NCBI GenBank assembly: GCA_026018925.1
Contig: JAKSZU010000025.1
Location: forward strand, 23,942,891-24,006,890
Length of the DNA stretch: 64,000 bases
From: Tupaia tana
Lineage: Eukaryota; Chordata; Mammalia; Scandentia; Tupaiidae
Reading direction: 5' to 3'
In this document: positions 22,210 to 32,075 of the stretch, one piece after another
Numbering within the stretch: the first letter of the stretch is position 1
Layout of the letters: each line of letters begins with the position of its first letter
Program-made: the position numbers and the translations under genes
The notes under the pieces: generated by a model
Databases searched by the model: none
Seen by the model: only the letters and a program-made list of their open reading frames with translations
Told to the model about the DNA's origin: nothing

Positions 22210-22425
22210 CGTAAGTTTACTTATTGATTTTTGAGAGAGACAGAGACAGAGACAGCTCCCCCAAGAGGGTCCTGGTGCCTCAGTCTACCCGCAGCCTTCA
22301 GCCAGCCCCAGATCATGGGCAAGCCCATGTCCGGCTTCCTTAGGGAGGTCCCTGACCTTGAACCAGGAACCTTCCCATGTGGCGTTGCCTTGCAGAGCAC
22401 CCTGTCTTTCTGCTGCATCACTGTC
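22210..22425 (-). mobile_element. Third-family SINE, well preserved
   Basis: Reverse copy: 'gtaagtttacttattgattt', 'gagagagacagagacagag', 'cagccttcagccagcccc', B-box-like 'ttgaaccaggaacct', ending near 'gctgcatcact'. One of the best copies of this family. Confidence 0.85.
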
Positions 22426-22565
22426 AATCCCGAGTCTAGATTTTCTGACTCTAGACTTCACAGTCTTCATAGTCCATGGATGACTTCATTATTAAAAATA
22501 TAAATTAAAATGATATATAATGAATAATGGTATAGAAGCCATTTCACTTTAAAAATATCTATTTT

Positions 22566-22826
22566 GGGGATTGGCAGATGGCATAATGGTTATGTCACTA
22601 AACTCCCACGTAGTTGACCGCAGTTCAGGTCCCAGACTTGGTGGCTTAAAATACACAGCGGGTGCGTGTGTGTGTGCCCAAGATCTGAGAGGAGAATGAG
22701 GAAAAGGAAGTGGCCATCTCCCCCTTGGGTATGGCCATCCCCCCTCGGCGGTGATTTCTCACTCTCTGTCTCATGCCCATGCCCTATAGCAAAAATCTCT
22801 CTCCAAAACAAACAAACAAAAAATTA
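22566..22826 (+). mobile_element. Long-family SINE
   Basis: Forward copy: 'ggggattggcagatggcata', B box 'agttcaggtccc', middle with 'gcccaagatctgagagg', then 'gccctatagcaaaaatctc' and an A/C-rich tail. A short internal duplication of 'ccatc(t/c)cccc' lies near 22714 and 22736. Confidence 0.9.
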
Positions 22827-22869
22827 AAAAGAAAAAACAACTTTTATCTATAAAAAGATAGAAAACAAG

Positions 22870-23215
22870 ATACAGATAAGTAAAAATGAAGTACAACAAG
22901 AATCACTCATTTCCTTTTAGAGTTAGAGATAAATATTTTTATTACCCATGCCTTTTTCTACATATATATTTTAGAAAAGAGATCATGCTCTATCATTTGC
23001 TTTGGGAGCTTAATATATGGTACACATCTTTATGTGTCAATAAATTATTTCTACATCATAACTCTTTATGGCTACCAAGTGCTGCTAGAAGAACATATCG
23101 TCATTTATTTAACCAATATCCTACTGTTAGACGTTTGGGTTGTTCGCAGATTTTCACCATAATAAAGGAATACTGCAACAGACATCCTTAAATATGTGTC
23201 TCTGTGCCATTGATC
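22870..23215 (+). mobile_element. Old L1 (L1M-type) 3' fragment
   Basis: Phrases such as 'tttatttaaccaatatccta', 'gacgtttgggttgttcgc', 'accataataaaggaatactg' and 'aacagacatcctta' match the mammalian L1M-type 3' untranslated region as I know it. Similar stretches occur at 53000-53245 and 56535-56720. Confidence 0.7.
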
Positions 23216-23310
23216 TTGACCCCTAGTGTTTTTGGAGGAGTTTACATAGACCCACAGAGGTCAGGAGATTACCCGACATGTAGAATTGGACCAGACTTCA
23301 GGGCGCCCAA

Positions 23311-24241
23311 GTCACTGACGAGCCTGACCAGCTAGTTACTGCCCGAGTCACTGACGAGCCTGACCAGCTAGTTACTGCCCAAGTCACTGACGAGCCTGAC
23401 CAGTTAGTTACTGCCTAAGTCACTGACGAGCCTGACCAGCTAGTTACTGCCCAAGTCACTGACGAGCCTGACCAGCTAGTTACTGCCCAAGTCACTGACG
23501 AGCCTGACCAGTTAGTTACTGCCTAAGTCACTGACGAGCCTGACCAGCTAGTTACTGCCCAAGTCACTGACGAGCCTGACCAGCTAGTTACTGCCCAAGT
23601 CACTGACGAGCCTGACCAGCTAGTTACTGCCCAAGTCACTGACGAGCCTGACCAGCTAGTTACTGCCTAAGTCACTGACGAGCCTGACTAGTTACTGCCT
23701 AAGTCACTGACGAGCCTGACTAGCTAGTTACTGCCTGAGTCACTGACGAGCCTGACTAGCTAGTTACTGCCCAAGTCACTGACGAGCCTGACCAGCTAGT
23801 TACTGCCCAAGTCACTGACGAGCCTGACCAGCTAGTTACTGCCTAAGTCACTGACGAGCCTGACTAGCTAGTTACTGCCTGAGTCACTGACGAGCCTGAC
23901 CAGTTAGTTACTGCCTGAGTCACTGACGAGCCTGACCAGCTAGTTACTGCCTAAGTCACTGACGAGCCTGACCAGCTAGTTACTGCCCAAGTCACTGACG
24001 AGCCTGACCAGCTAGTTACTGCCCAAGTCACTGACGAGCCTGACCAGCTAGTTACTGCCTAAGTCACTGACGAGCCTGACCAGTTAGTTACTGCCTAAGT
24101 CACTGACGAGCCTGACCAGTTAGTTACTGCCTAAGTCACTGACTAGCCTGACTAGTTACTGCCTAAGTCACTGACGAGCCTGACTAGCCCAGTTACTGCC
24201 TAAGTCACTGACTAGCCTGACTAGTTACTGCCTAAGTCACT
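23311..24241 (+). repeat. 36-bp minisatellite, 26 copies
   Basis: The unit begins 'gtcactgacgagcctgacca' and ends 'ttactgcccaa'. Copies start every 36 bp from 23311. Three copies (23671, 24135 and 24203) are 32 bp, lacking four bases before 'tagttact'. Variants differ at 'cagctag/cagttag/tagctag' and at the end 'cccaa/cctaa/cctga'. Copies 1-6 show an A-A-B three-unit pattern. The array stops at a partial 'gtcactg'. It is unrelated to the SINEs. Confidence 0.98.
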
Positions 24242-24359
24242 GTCCTCATGCCCTGAGCCTTGGTCGGCAGTTCTTGCACCTAAAGGGTGTGTCCTCCTCT
24301 GCCTTTAAAACCAGAAGGTGTGAATGCCACCTCTTCCATGAAGACTTTCCTGGTTCCTT

Positions 24360-24610
24360 TTTTTTTTTTTGGAGAGGTTTTTGCTATAGGGCGCGTGCGC
24401 TCGCCAGACAGACAGAGAGAAACAGAGAGACAGAGAGCGAGAGGTCACCCCCCAGGGGGGATGGTCATGCCGCAATCCCTTCTCCATTCTCCTCTCGGGA
24501 TCTTGGGTACGCACGCACACGCGCCCGGCATGAGTTTTAAGCCACCGGGTCCGGGACACGAACCGGGGTGGGAGTCCAGCGACATAGCCATTACGCTAAC
24601 TGCTGGTCCC
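24360..24610 (-). mobile_element. Long-family SINE with perfect 19-bp duplication
   Basis: Reverse copy with T-rich start, 'gagaggtttttgctataggg', GA stretch, middle, and 'aactgctggtccc' end. The duplication 'aagactttcctggttcctt' is perfect at 24341-24359 and 24611-24629. Part of the anticodon-arm region is deleted ('cgaaccggggtgggagtcc'). CpGs are well kept. Confidence 0.96.
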
Positions 24611-24629
24611 AAGACTTTCCTGGTTCCTT

Positions 24630-24930
24630 AGGCCAAAGGTGATTTCATCCTTGGCAGTGAAGCATGACCCTCGCGGGCAGTAACACACACCCCTGCAGGG
24701 ATTAAAGTATGAGGTTGATGCTCCTGTCCTGATTCCATCTTCCCGTGGGTAGGAATGTGTGTGTCTCTCACCCGTCTGTAGTCCCACTCCTCCCCTTACC
24801 CTGCGTCCTCCCACAGCAGGTTTTTAAAAAACTGTTTATTGACTAAATGAATTAAAATAATGCGGGGCTAAAGAAACTTCACATAACGTTATCAAGCAAA
24901 ATAACTGTTCCTCAAGCAAAATAATATTTT
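24630..24930. other. Unique non-coding DNA
   Basis: No repeat recognised. Confidence 0.4.
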
Positions 24931-25070
24931 ACGAGGGACTTCAGAAGTTTGTGGAAAACAGATTATAGTACAAGTTTATTACAGTGCAAACATTTCTGAA
25001 TTCCACCCGTGGTTTTTCGTAATAAGTACTTTCCAGGAACTTTTGAAAGATTTCCCTTCCCCTGAGGGGT
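24931..25070 (+). mobile_element. Mariner-type non-autonomous element
   Basis: The left end 'gggacttcagaagtttgtgg' and the right end 'ccaggaacttttgaaagatt' are imperfect inverted repeats. Between them is 'agtacaagtttattacagtg', the core also seen near 9340. About 140 bp, too short to code. Confidence 0.7.
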
Positions 25071-25665
25071 TACCACTCAGACCCTCTTCTTGTGTGATAT
25101 TCAGGCAACATATACGAATAGAATGAAAAACTAGCACCACGGTGGAGAATAGCAAGGTTGGTAGAAGAGGCTAGCACAACCTCCTTTTAAAAGTGGGGAC
25201 CCTTTTCTCTGGCCTTCAAATATACTCTGCCCCATCCCTTCTAGCAGAGCGGTCACAGGACTGACCCCCGCTCCATATTAACTGTGATGTAGGGACGCTT
25301 TTCTCATTTATAATACAGGGATGCCTACTGTAGTAGTTAAATTGCACTTGGCTGTTGACAGCAGACTTGATATGGTGGCTTGAAGATAGCTTTATTCTTC
25401 TTGTAAATAAAGTCTGCAGACAGCCACACCTCCATCAATGACCCTCGTTCCCACTCTCCATCCGTTTGCCCCTTGGAGTGTGGTTTTCATCTTCAAGGCA
25501 GCCGCACAGACCAAGATGGCTGCTTGAGCTCCAGCTGTCTTGTCAGCATTCCCAGCAAGAGAGAGGAAGGGCCCCAAAGCCACTTCTTCCTTCCTGAGTA
25601 ATCTCCCTTCAAACATTTCAAACTAGTTTTTCTGGAAGTTCCACTCAACAGTCTGGTTTAGGACT
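25071..25665. other. Unique non-coding DNA
   Basis: No repeat or gene recognised. Confidence 0.4.
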
Positions 25666-25850
25666 AGTACAGTGCTGCTCAGCCTGAGCTGCATGTTTGA
25701 AACACACGGGTACTTTAGAAAAAACACCTGTTCTTGGGCCTCGCTGCTTATGAATGTCTATGGTTGGGGTCAGGACTCAGTATCTTTAAATGATGCCAGG
25801 TGATCCAATTGTGTATTTAACGTGTGGACCACTGAGCTGAAGCCACTACA
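25666..25850 (-). mobile_element. hAT (Charlie/MER1-group) remnant
   Basis: 'acagtgctgctcagcctgag' at the left, 'atgatgccaggtgatccaat' and 'gtgtggaccactgagctga' at the right are the typical phrases of the short non-autonomous mammalian hAT elements. The termini are diverged. Family within the group not assigned. Confidence 0.6.
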
Positions 25851-26267
25851 TAACCGATCATCCGACTGGAGAGTCTTGATTCTTGATGGGGGCACCTGGC
25901 ACAAACCCGGCTCGCTCCAGGTGAACCCGGTGGTGTGGCAATTACCGAATCACGGTGCGTCCTCTGCCCCTCTCTGCAGGAGAAGAGGGAATAAGATACT
26001 GGTCAACACCCAGCCTTCCCTTCCATTCCTCCTCAGGCTCTGAGAGAGATGTCCTTGAGGCAGTGAGACAAATGTCCCGTCACTTTGTCCGCTGCAGTGT
26101 TTCAAAGATGTGTTTACAGTGGTATTGTAAGTTACTTCAAATTCACACTCACAATGCCCAGAAGGAGCCATGTCTGGGTTCTCTTAGCTCATGTTTGATT
26201 AATATTGCACAGTAAGGTCATTTTAGTAACAGAGACTCACTGAGAGACACTGCCTCATGATGGGTTG
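25851..26267. other. Unique non-coding DNA
   Basis: No repeat or gene recognised. Confidence 0.4.
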
Positions 26268-26470
26268 AGTGTGAACCTTGGAGTCTGACAACTCTAGGTT
26301 CAAATCCCAGGTCTGTTCTCCACTGGCCTTTGATTTCACTAGATCTCCTTTTCAAAGTCTTCGTAATCTTACTTGACTCAAGGGGTTGTTATAAGGATTA
26401 AAGAAATTAACGTACAGAAAGGATTTAACTTGTGGCCCTGTATACAGTAAGCATTAGATAATTAGTCACC
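26268..26470 (+). mobile_element. MIR element
   Basis: 'ccttggagtctgacaactct', B box 'aggttcaaatccca', CORE region, 'ggggttgttataaggattaa', 'acagtaagcattagat'. Nearly full length. Confidence 0.88.
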
Positions 26471-28084
26471 CATTCAGAAGTTACTATAACAGAGGTCTCC
26501 TCTCTGCCTTGCAAGAGTGAAGCGTCAGGTCTTCTCAGGCCGACAGCGGGGTAAGTCCTTTCTCTGCTCCTCTATGGCCCGGAAATTCTGGAGCAGTAGG
26601 AGGACAGGATTACAGATTGAAAATGCCCATTCCCAGAGTCCTCTGGCCTAACTGACCCCCCCAAGGAGCGTCCGGGTTGAAATACCAGTGGGGCTCCAGC
26701 TGGCTGAAGAAGCTAAGAGCCAGAATGAAATGATTTCCCTGACTTGATCCACACTTGGGGAGCTTCCCGTGTTTGAAATAACCTTTGCCTGTGGCGTTTT
26801 TGTCTGGGTGATTTTTCCTTCTGGCCACCGTGTTCTGCCGTAATCTCCCTTTTCCATCCACTCAGTTGCCAACTTGTAAACTTTCTTCCCTGGGGCTCGC
26901 TCCTCTAATCTTGCCTTCCGCATGTTTTGCTGTAGTCTTGTCTTCCTTTATTCGTTCTGCATTGCTTTTATCTCCTTACCTTTCCTCCTGCTGTGTGTAA
27001 ACAAACCTTAAGGCCAAAAAAAAAAAAAAGAAAAAGAAAAAAAATGAAGCCAGGCAGGGTGTAGCTGAGCTTAGCTCCCTGGATGGGAAAACCCACCGAC
27101 CCTCACAGGCAGCACACTTACTGCTGGACTGGGCCGGCAGAACCTCCCACCTGCCGCGGCCCACACAGTGCTAAGGTGTCTGGAAACAGGAAGGAGAACT
27201 CCGCAGGGAGAAGGCACCAGGAGCCTGCCTTTGAATGTATGTGTGTTTGTCCCTAGGAAACCATTACAAAGGCCAGGATTTTCTTCATAAAGATGTTACT
27301 TGTAATTGGGTCTGAGACTTCGGTGCAGGGCTAGGCAGAACGCTCTGTAGGGTCGGAGGGTAAATATTTTAGGCTCTTCAGACTGTGCTGTCCCTTGGGC
27401 AGTCATCTGGGGGGGGGGGGGACCCAGGGGAAAGACAGTGCAGGTAAACAAGGGGAATAGTCACCCTCTTCTCACGTAGTTACGGAGAGTGGAATTATAG
27501 CACAGGTTTACTTTGGTGCAAAAATGGAACCTTTACTAAGAAGCCTGTGCTTCTGGGCACCGAGATTTGAATGCCATATAATTTTCACAATGTATTTCTC
27601 CTTTTCTCAACTCCTAGTAAGGTGATAGGCAGGAGCTGACCTCCGAGAGGGGATGGTTGACACCTGCCCTAGAGAAATGGGAGGGGTGCCCTGATTGTAG
27701 TTGGAAAACCTGTCCCCACTATCAGGTTAAAGACCACCTGATCATTAACGCTATCGAGTCACGAGTCTCGCTGAGCCACGAGTCTCGCTGAGCACGGAGG
27801 GACCTCGAATGTGTATTCCCAAGTGAAGGAAGCCCATGTGAGACAGCTCCCAAGGGCGGGGTCCCAGCTGTTCTGCATTCTGGAAAAGGCATAAAAGAAG
27901 ATCCGTTGTGCGGTCGAGGAGAGAGAGGGTGGGCGGGCAGGCAGCGCTGTTAGGGAGGGGAGGTCTCTGTGATACCACGGTGGTGGTTGCATGTGCCTGT
28001 ACATCCGCCAAGCCCACGGAACCTGCAGTACCAGGAGTGGACCCTCCGTGAGCTCCGACCCTGGGGTAAGAACGACGTGTCGGT
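26471..28084. other. Unique non-coding DNA with simple runs
   Basis: A-rich run at 27017-27045 and a run of 13 G at 27409-27421. A mariner-type core phrase ('acaggtttactttggtgca') lies near 27500. A 17-bp phrase 'cacgagtctcgctgagc' is repeated in tandem near 27760-27793. No gene recognised. Confidence 0.5.
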
Positions 28085-28205
28085 GTAGGTTCGTCCGTTG
28101 TAACAATGCAGCCCTCTGGTGGGAGATGTGGCCAGTGGGGGAGGCCTCACCTGTGCGGGACAGAGGGTGTACGGGACAGAGGGTGTACGGGAACTCAGAG
28201 CAGCC
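28085..28205 (+). mobile_element. Old L1M 3' fragment, possible
   Basis: 'gttgtaacaatgcagccctc', 'tggtgggagatgtggccagt' and 'gggggaggcctcacctgtg' follow the order of a common L1M 3' region. It contains a tandem pair of the 16-mer 'gggacagagggtgtac' (about 28158-28189). Confidence 0.5.
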
Positions 28206-28334
28206 TGGCCGACCCGTGAGTTAGCTGCAAAGCACTGAGTCAGCTGGACGTGGCGGCTCAAAATGAGTTACTGCGCGTCGTCGGCGTCTCTCCTCCCTGT
28301 AGTGTCCAGCGAACAAGGACATAGAGGAAGGTCT

Positions 28335-28690
28335 TTTTAAATTTTTAAAACTTGTTTTTACTTAGTTCTTCCACGGGAAGAGAGAGAGGCAGGCAGATGG
28401 CTCCCCAACTAGGTCCTGATGTCTGGGTCCACACCAGCCAGCTCTGGTGCAGGAGGCTGAAGGTGCTCTCCAGGTGCTCCCGTGCGGGTCTCCCCATAGG
28501 CTGGGTCCACACCCGGCCTCAGCCAGCTCTGGTGCAGGAGGCCGAAGGCGCTCTCCAGGTGCTCCCGTGCGGGTCTCCCGATGGGCTGGGTCCACACCCG
28601 GCCTCAGCCAGCTCTGGTGCAGGAGGCCGAAGGCGCTCTCCAGGTGCTCCCGTGCGGGTCTCCCGATGGGCTGGCCGAGCACAGCGCTGG
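28335..28690 (-). mobile_element. Third-family SINE with internal expansion
   Basis: The left part ('taaaacttgtttttacttag', 'gggaagagagagaggcagg', 'ccccaactaggtcctgatg') is the 3' end of a third-family SINE read backwards. The following part is replaced or extended by an 85-bp tandem repeat. The head is not clearly recognisable beyond the array. Confidence 0.6.
28424..28676 (+). repeat. 85-bp tandem repeat, 3 copies
   Basis: The phrase 'gctctggtgcaggaggc' starts at 28441, 28526 and 28611, exactly 85 bp apart. Copies 2 and 3 are almost identical ('gccgaaggcg'), while copy 1 has 'gctgaaggtg'. Copy 1 lacks 'cggcctc' at its left side. GC-rich, so several frames stay open, but none is a gene. Confidence 0.95.
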
Positions 28691-29129
28691 GCCGTCTGGT
28701 CTCAGGAAAGATCTACCGAATGAGTTTCATGGGAGCTGTCGGGGAGTCACCCTGTACCCACTAACATTCTGCCAAGACTTGTTCCTAAAAGGCAGCCGAC
28801 ACCGAATGTAAAACCTCCTTAGGGTTGTTTAACCCGGCATTTCCCAGTCACAGGATTGCTGCAGAGACCGTCAACAGGCCTAGCACCGCTCACAGTGGGT
28901 GGCCGCTGTCTGCAGACCCTCTTCCGGAAATGGGAGCCGAGGGCCTGCAGTTACTGCCCAGAGAGGATGAACGCACAAGACCCACCTTCAGGAAGCTCCC
29001 AGCTGGTTGAGGGTAAAAAGACAAGGACTGAAGTGCCTTGTACTGATACTTGATTTCTGTTACCTAACACGTTCTTATGTTCTGTTAGAAAATGATGAGC
29101 CATTGGCAAATACATGGGCTTCACCTGAC
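28691..29129. other. Unique non-coding DNA
   Basis: No repeat or gene recognised. Confidence 0.4.
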
Positions 29130-29370
29130 TCTTTAAAAAATAATGCCAGAGAGTCTATGCTTGCCAGAGACAGAGAAGCAGAGAGAGAGAGGGAAAGTGA
29201 GAAAGCACTCCTCATGGGGAATGGTCACACTGCAGTCTCTTCTCCATTCTCCCTCCTGTGGGGATTTTGGGCAACCAGGGTGTTTTTTAAGCTGCCCGGT
29301 GTGGGACTTGAACTGCACAGTTGACCATGTGGAACCCCGCTCTCTGAACCACCAGGCCATGGGCTGGCAC
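29130..29370 (-). mobile_element. Long-family SINE, older copy
   Basis: Reverse copy: 'gagagtctatgcttgccaga', GA stretch, 'actcctcatggggaatggtc', head with 'gggacttgaactgcaca', ending 'catgggctggcac'. Diverged, with few CpGs. Confidence 0.8.
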
Positions 29371-30445
29371 TAAATCGACTTCTTAAATGATTTCATGATT
29401 TTCTTCCCAACTTTTTCAATAGTAATGAACCATTGGAAGTTAATGAAGGAATTCGCGTTTGTTACAGACACTTGGCTTTTGCAAACCTACTCCATAGAGC
29501 TGCACGTAGTTCTGGTTCTCGATACAGCAGCGCACACGTTAGTGGGCTAATTTATTAGTGAAGTTAATGACTTGCTAGCCTTTTGGTTGGTGTTGGGAAA
29601 ATAATCAGGGATCCTGAAGTGGACGCAATTCTGAGCTGCTCTGTCTGCAGGCCCTGAGTGAGTCACCCACAGGAAGCAGCGGCGTGGCCGACCTCTTACT
29701 TGCAGGCACCTGGCTTTCTGGCCCAGACACAGTTCTGTGAGCCAGTGGTCACAGGCTTTCATGTTCAACCTCATGTTTTTTCCTTCTGTCCCCCTCCCCC
29801 CCCTTTTTTAAGCATCTCAAGATGCTCCTGACCCCCAGAATAAAACTTACACACTCTAAATGGCTCTTAGATTTTTAACCTGATGGTCCCACCCTGTCCT
29901 CCCACGTGGAGAAGCTGTTCAGCTCCTGAATGTGCTGTGATTAAAGAACAGAGAGTTAGCATTATTTACACGGGGAGGCAGTTCCTCTACAGTGACAGAA
30001 TATTGTCGGGTCCTCGAGAGTAAAGGACTTCTGTTACAGCTTGCAACAATATTTGTAAACTTCCGTAGCATTTTGTAGTGTATACTGAGCCTTCCGCCAT
30101 TTACAAACTAGGCAGCTTCACCAGGTGAAAGTTATCTGTGTATGAAGCAGTGAAGCCCAGATTCGTCCCGAATGTGCCCAGCTAGAAAGAAGTGCACGTG
30201 GGATTTGACTTTCACTCTTGACTCCTGATTCTTTCAACCCCACTTCTTCCCTTCGCGAAGATGGATGTCCTGAGGTTGGACAGGTAGTAATGAAGGTATT
30301 AATATTACACATTTAAATAATCTCTGTGGATACCTGCCAGGTGGAGCCACCTCCTAGCTGATATTCTTTCCTCTACAATCTGCAAGCCTTGTCTTGAGGA
30401 ATCCAGACCTCTCTAAAAAACTTGGTATTTGGAAACATTTCAAAA
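29371..30445. other. Unique non-coding DNA
   Basis: No repeat recognised beyond short C and T runs at 29793-29811. Confidence 0.5.
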
Positions 30446-30458
30446 ATACTCAAGAGTT

Positions 30459-30715
30459 GGGACCAGCAGGTGGTGTAATGGTTATGTCACTGAACTTCCA
30501 CATGACCAACTGTGGTTTGAGTCCCAGGCCTGGTGGTTTAAAACTCACATTGGGTGCATGTGTGTCCTTGCCTAAAATCCCAAGAGGAGACTAGAAGAGA
30601 AGGGATTACAGCCTGGCCATTACCCCGGGGGTGGGGGGTGATTCCTCACTTTCTGTCTTTATCTCTCTAGCAAGTACATGTGCTCTATAGCAAAAATCTC
30701 TCAGGAAAAAAAAAT
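30459..30715 (+). mobile_element. Long-family SINE
   Basis: Forward copy: 'gggaccagcaggtggtgtaa', B box 'ggtttgagtccc', middle, 'tctatagcaaaaatctctc', A-rich tail. Flanks share 'tcaagagt' (about 30449-30456 and 30716-30723). Many CpGs have become TG/CA. Confidence 0.92.
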
Positions 30716-30894
30716 TCAAGAGTAAAAATATAATTTCCTATGATCCAATTTCCCAGGTTTAACAATTAGCACATGGCCAAACTTGTTTCTATTATAACCT
30801 CCACTGCAGCTGGAATAATTAGAAAGTTCTAGATATCAAATCATTTCTTCTGTAAATACTTAAGGATACATCTCTAAGAGATATGTTTTCTGGT

Positions 30895-31395
30895 TATATT
30901 TTACTGCGAAACTAACCACCTCCAAACTTAATGGCTTAAAACAACAGTTTACTGTTATTCCTCACAGATCTAGGGACTGACTTCAGCTGGGAAGTTTGCA
31001 TTTGGCATCTCTAAGTGATCATAATCAGACTTCAATGGCATACAGTCCTCTGGGTGCAGGTGGGCTGCATTACCAGGGTAGGGACTCAGGTGGCGCTGTG
31101 GACTCGAGTCTTACAGGTGGTCTTCCCATGCTCTTGGGCTTCTTCCCGCATAGCTGCTGGGTTCCAAGAGGCAGCATCCCAAGATCAGAGATTGTCAGTC
31201 ACTTGTGTAGAAGCCGCAGAGCTCTTATGACCTTGGAGGTTACAGACCATCTCATTCCGCTGGAGAATCTGGCCTCTCAGATCACCCCAGAGTCAATGGA
31301 GGGGGATTAGGCTCTTCCTCTCAATGAGAGAAGCAACCAGAGCCTTAAGAACAATTCCTTAATTTCACGAATAGCCCATTCATGTGCCAACGGCC
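30895..31395 (+). mobile_element. Mammal-wide old repeat, family not assigned
   Basis: 'accacctccaaacttaatgg', 'cttaaaacaacagtttact' and 'gttccaagaggcagcatccc' are the recurrent phrases of a common old mammalian interspersed repeat. I remember the sequence but not its class reliably. A second example is at 41140-41490. Confidence 0.6.
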
Positions 31396-31924
31396 CCGGT
31401 TTAAACTGTCGGTATTTGCCAAGGCAGGAGCACAGTGAGACCCTACACATTAGCACTTGGCGGATACGGCTTTTATGTTCCCTCTTCCTAAGACATCGTC
31501 TGTTGTTTTTTCCTCTGCCTGAAAATCTGTGTGTTGAAGCAGAGTTGTTCGCCCTGTTGAATCTCCTGCAGGCTGGGTTTGGCTGCTGGCACCCATGGTG
31601 TTCGCCTGCCCCTTGTGGTTTACGCCTAAGCTGTTAGGGCCAGAAGCTTGATCGAGTCCAAGTCCAGGGCCCCAGCAGAAGCACTTGGTGGGTGGTGGCG
31701 AGCGTTTCTGATTGCCTCACGCCAGGACGAGCAAAGCCAGTCTGTCTCTCTTTGGTGATGTTAAAATTGATCTGTGGGTTCAAGTGTTGAATTTCAGAGC
31801 TTTTTATTCCGATTGCGCCTCTTTTTTTAGGAGATGCTTTTAAGTAGCTGCCTCCCATTTTGCAGGCTCAGGAAATGAGTCTGGAATAGGCCTCTATTTA
31901 TACATCTATATCTGCTTTTCTGTG
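31396..31924. other. Unique non-coding DNA
   Basis: No repeat or gene recognised. Confidence 0.4.
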
Positions 31925-32075
31925 CGCGAACTATGTGCCAGACCTCGTTACACTTTACATGAGTCGGTTGATTTATTTTCATAACAACCCAAGGAGAGGG
32001 GTATCGTCTTTACCCCTGTTTTGCAGAGGAGGAGGAAGCGGCCGGGACCCCCTGTGGTTGCCCTCGGTTTAATTC
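31925..32075 (-). mobile_element. MIR fragment
   Basis: 'aactatgtgccagacctcgt', 'tacactttacatgagtcgg', 'ttttcataacaacccaagg', 'gttttgcagaggaggagga' give the reversed 3' half of MIR. Confidence 0.82.

Noticed and set aside
23311-24241. CRISPR array
   Set aside because: Regular spacing is due to tandem head-to-tail copies with no unique spacers, in a mammalian context. It is a minisatellite.
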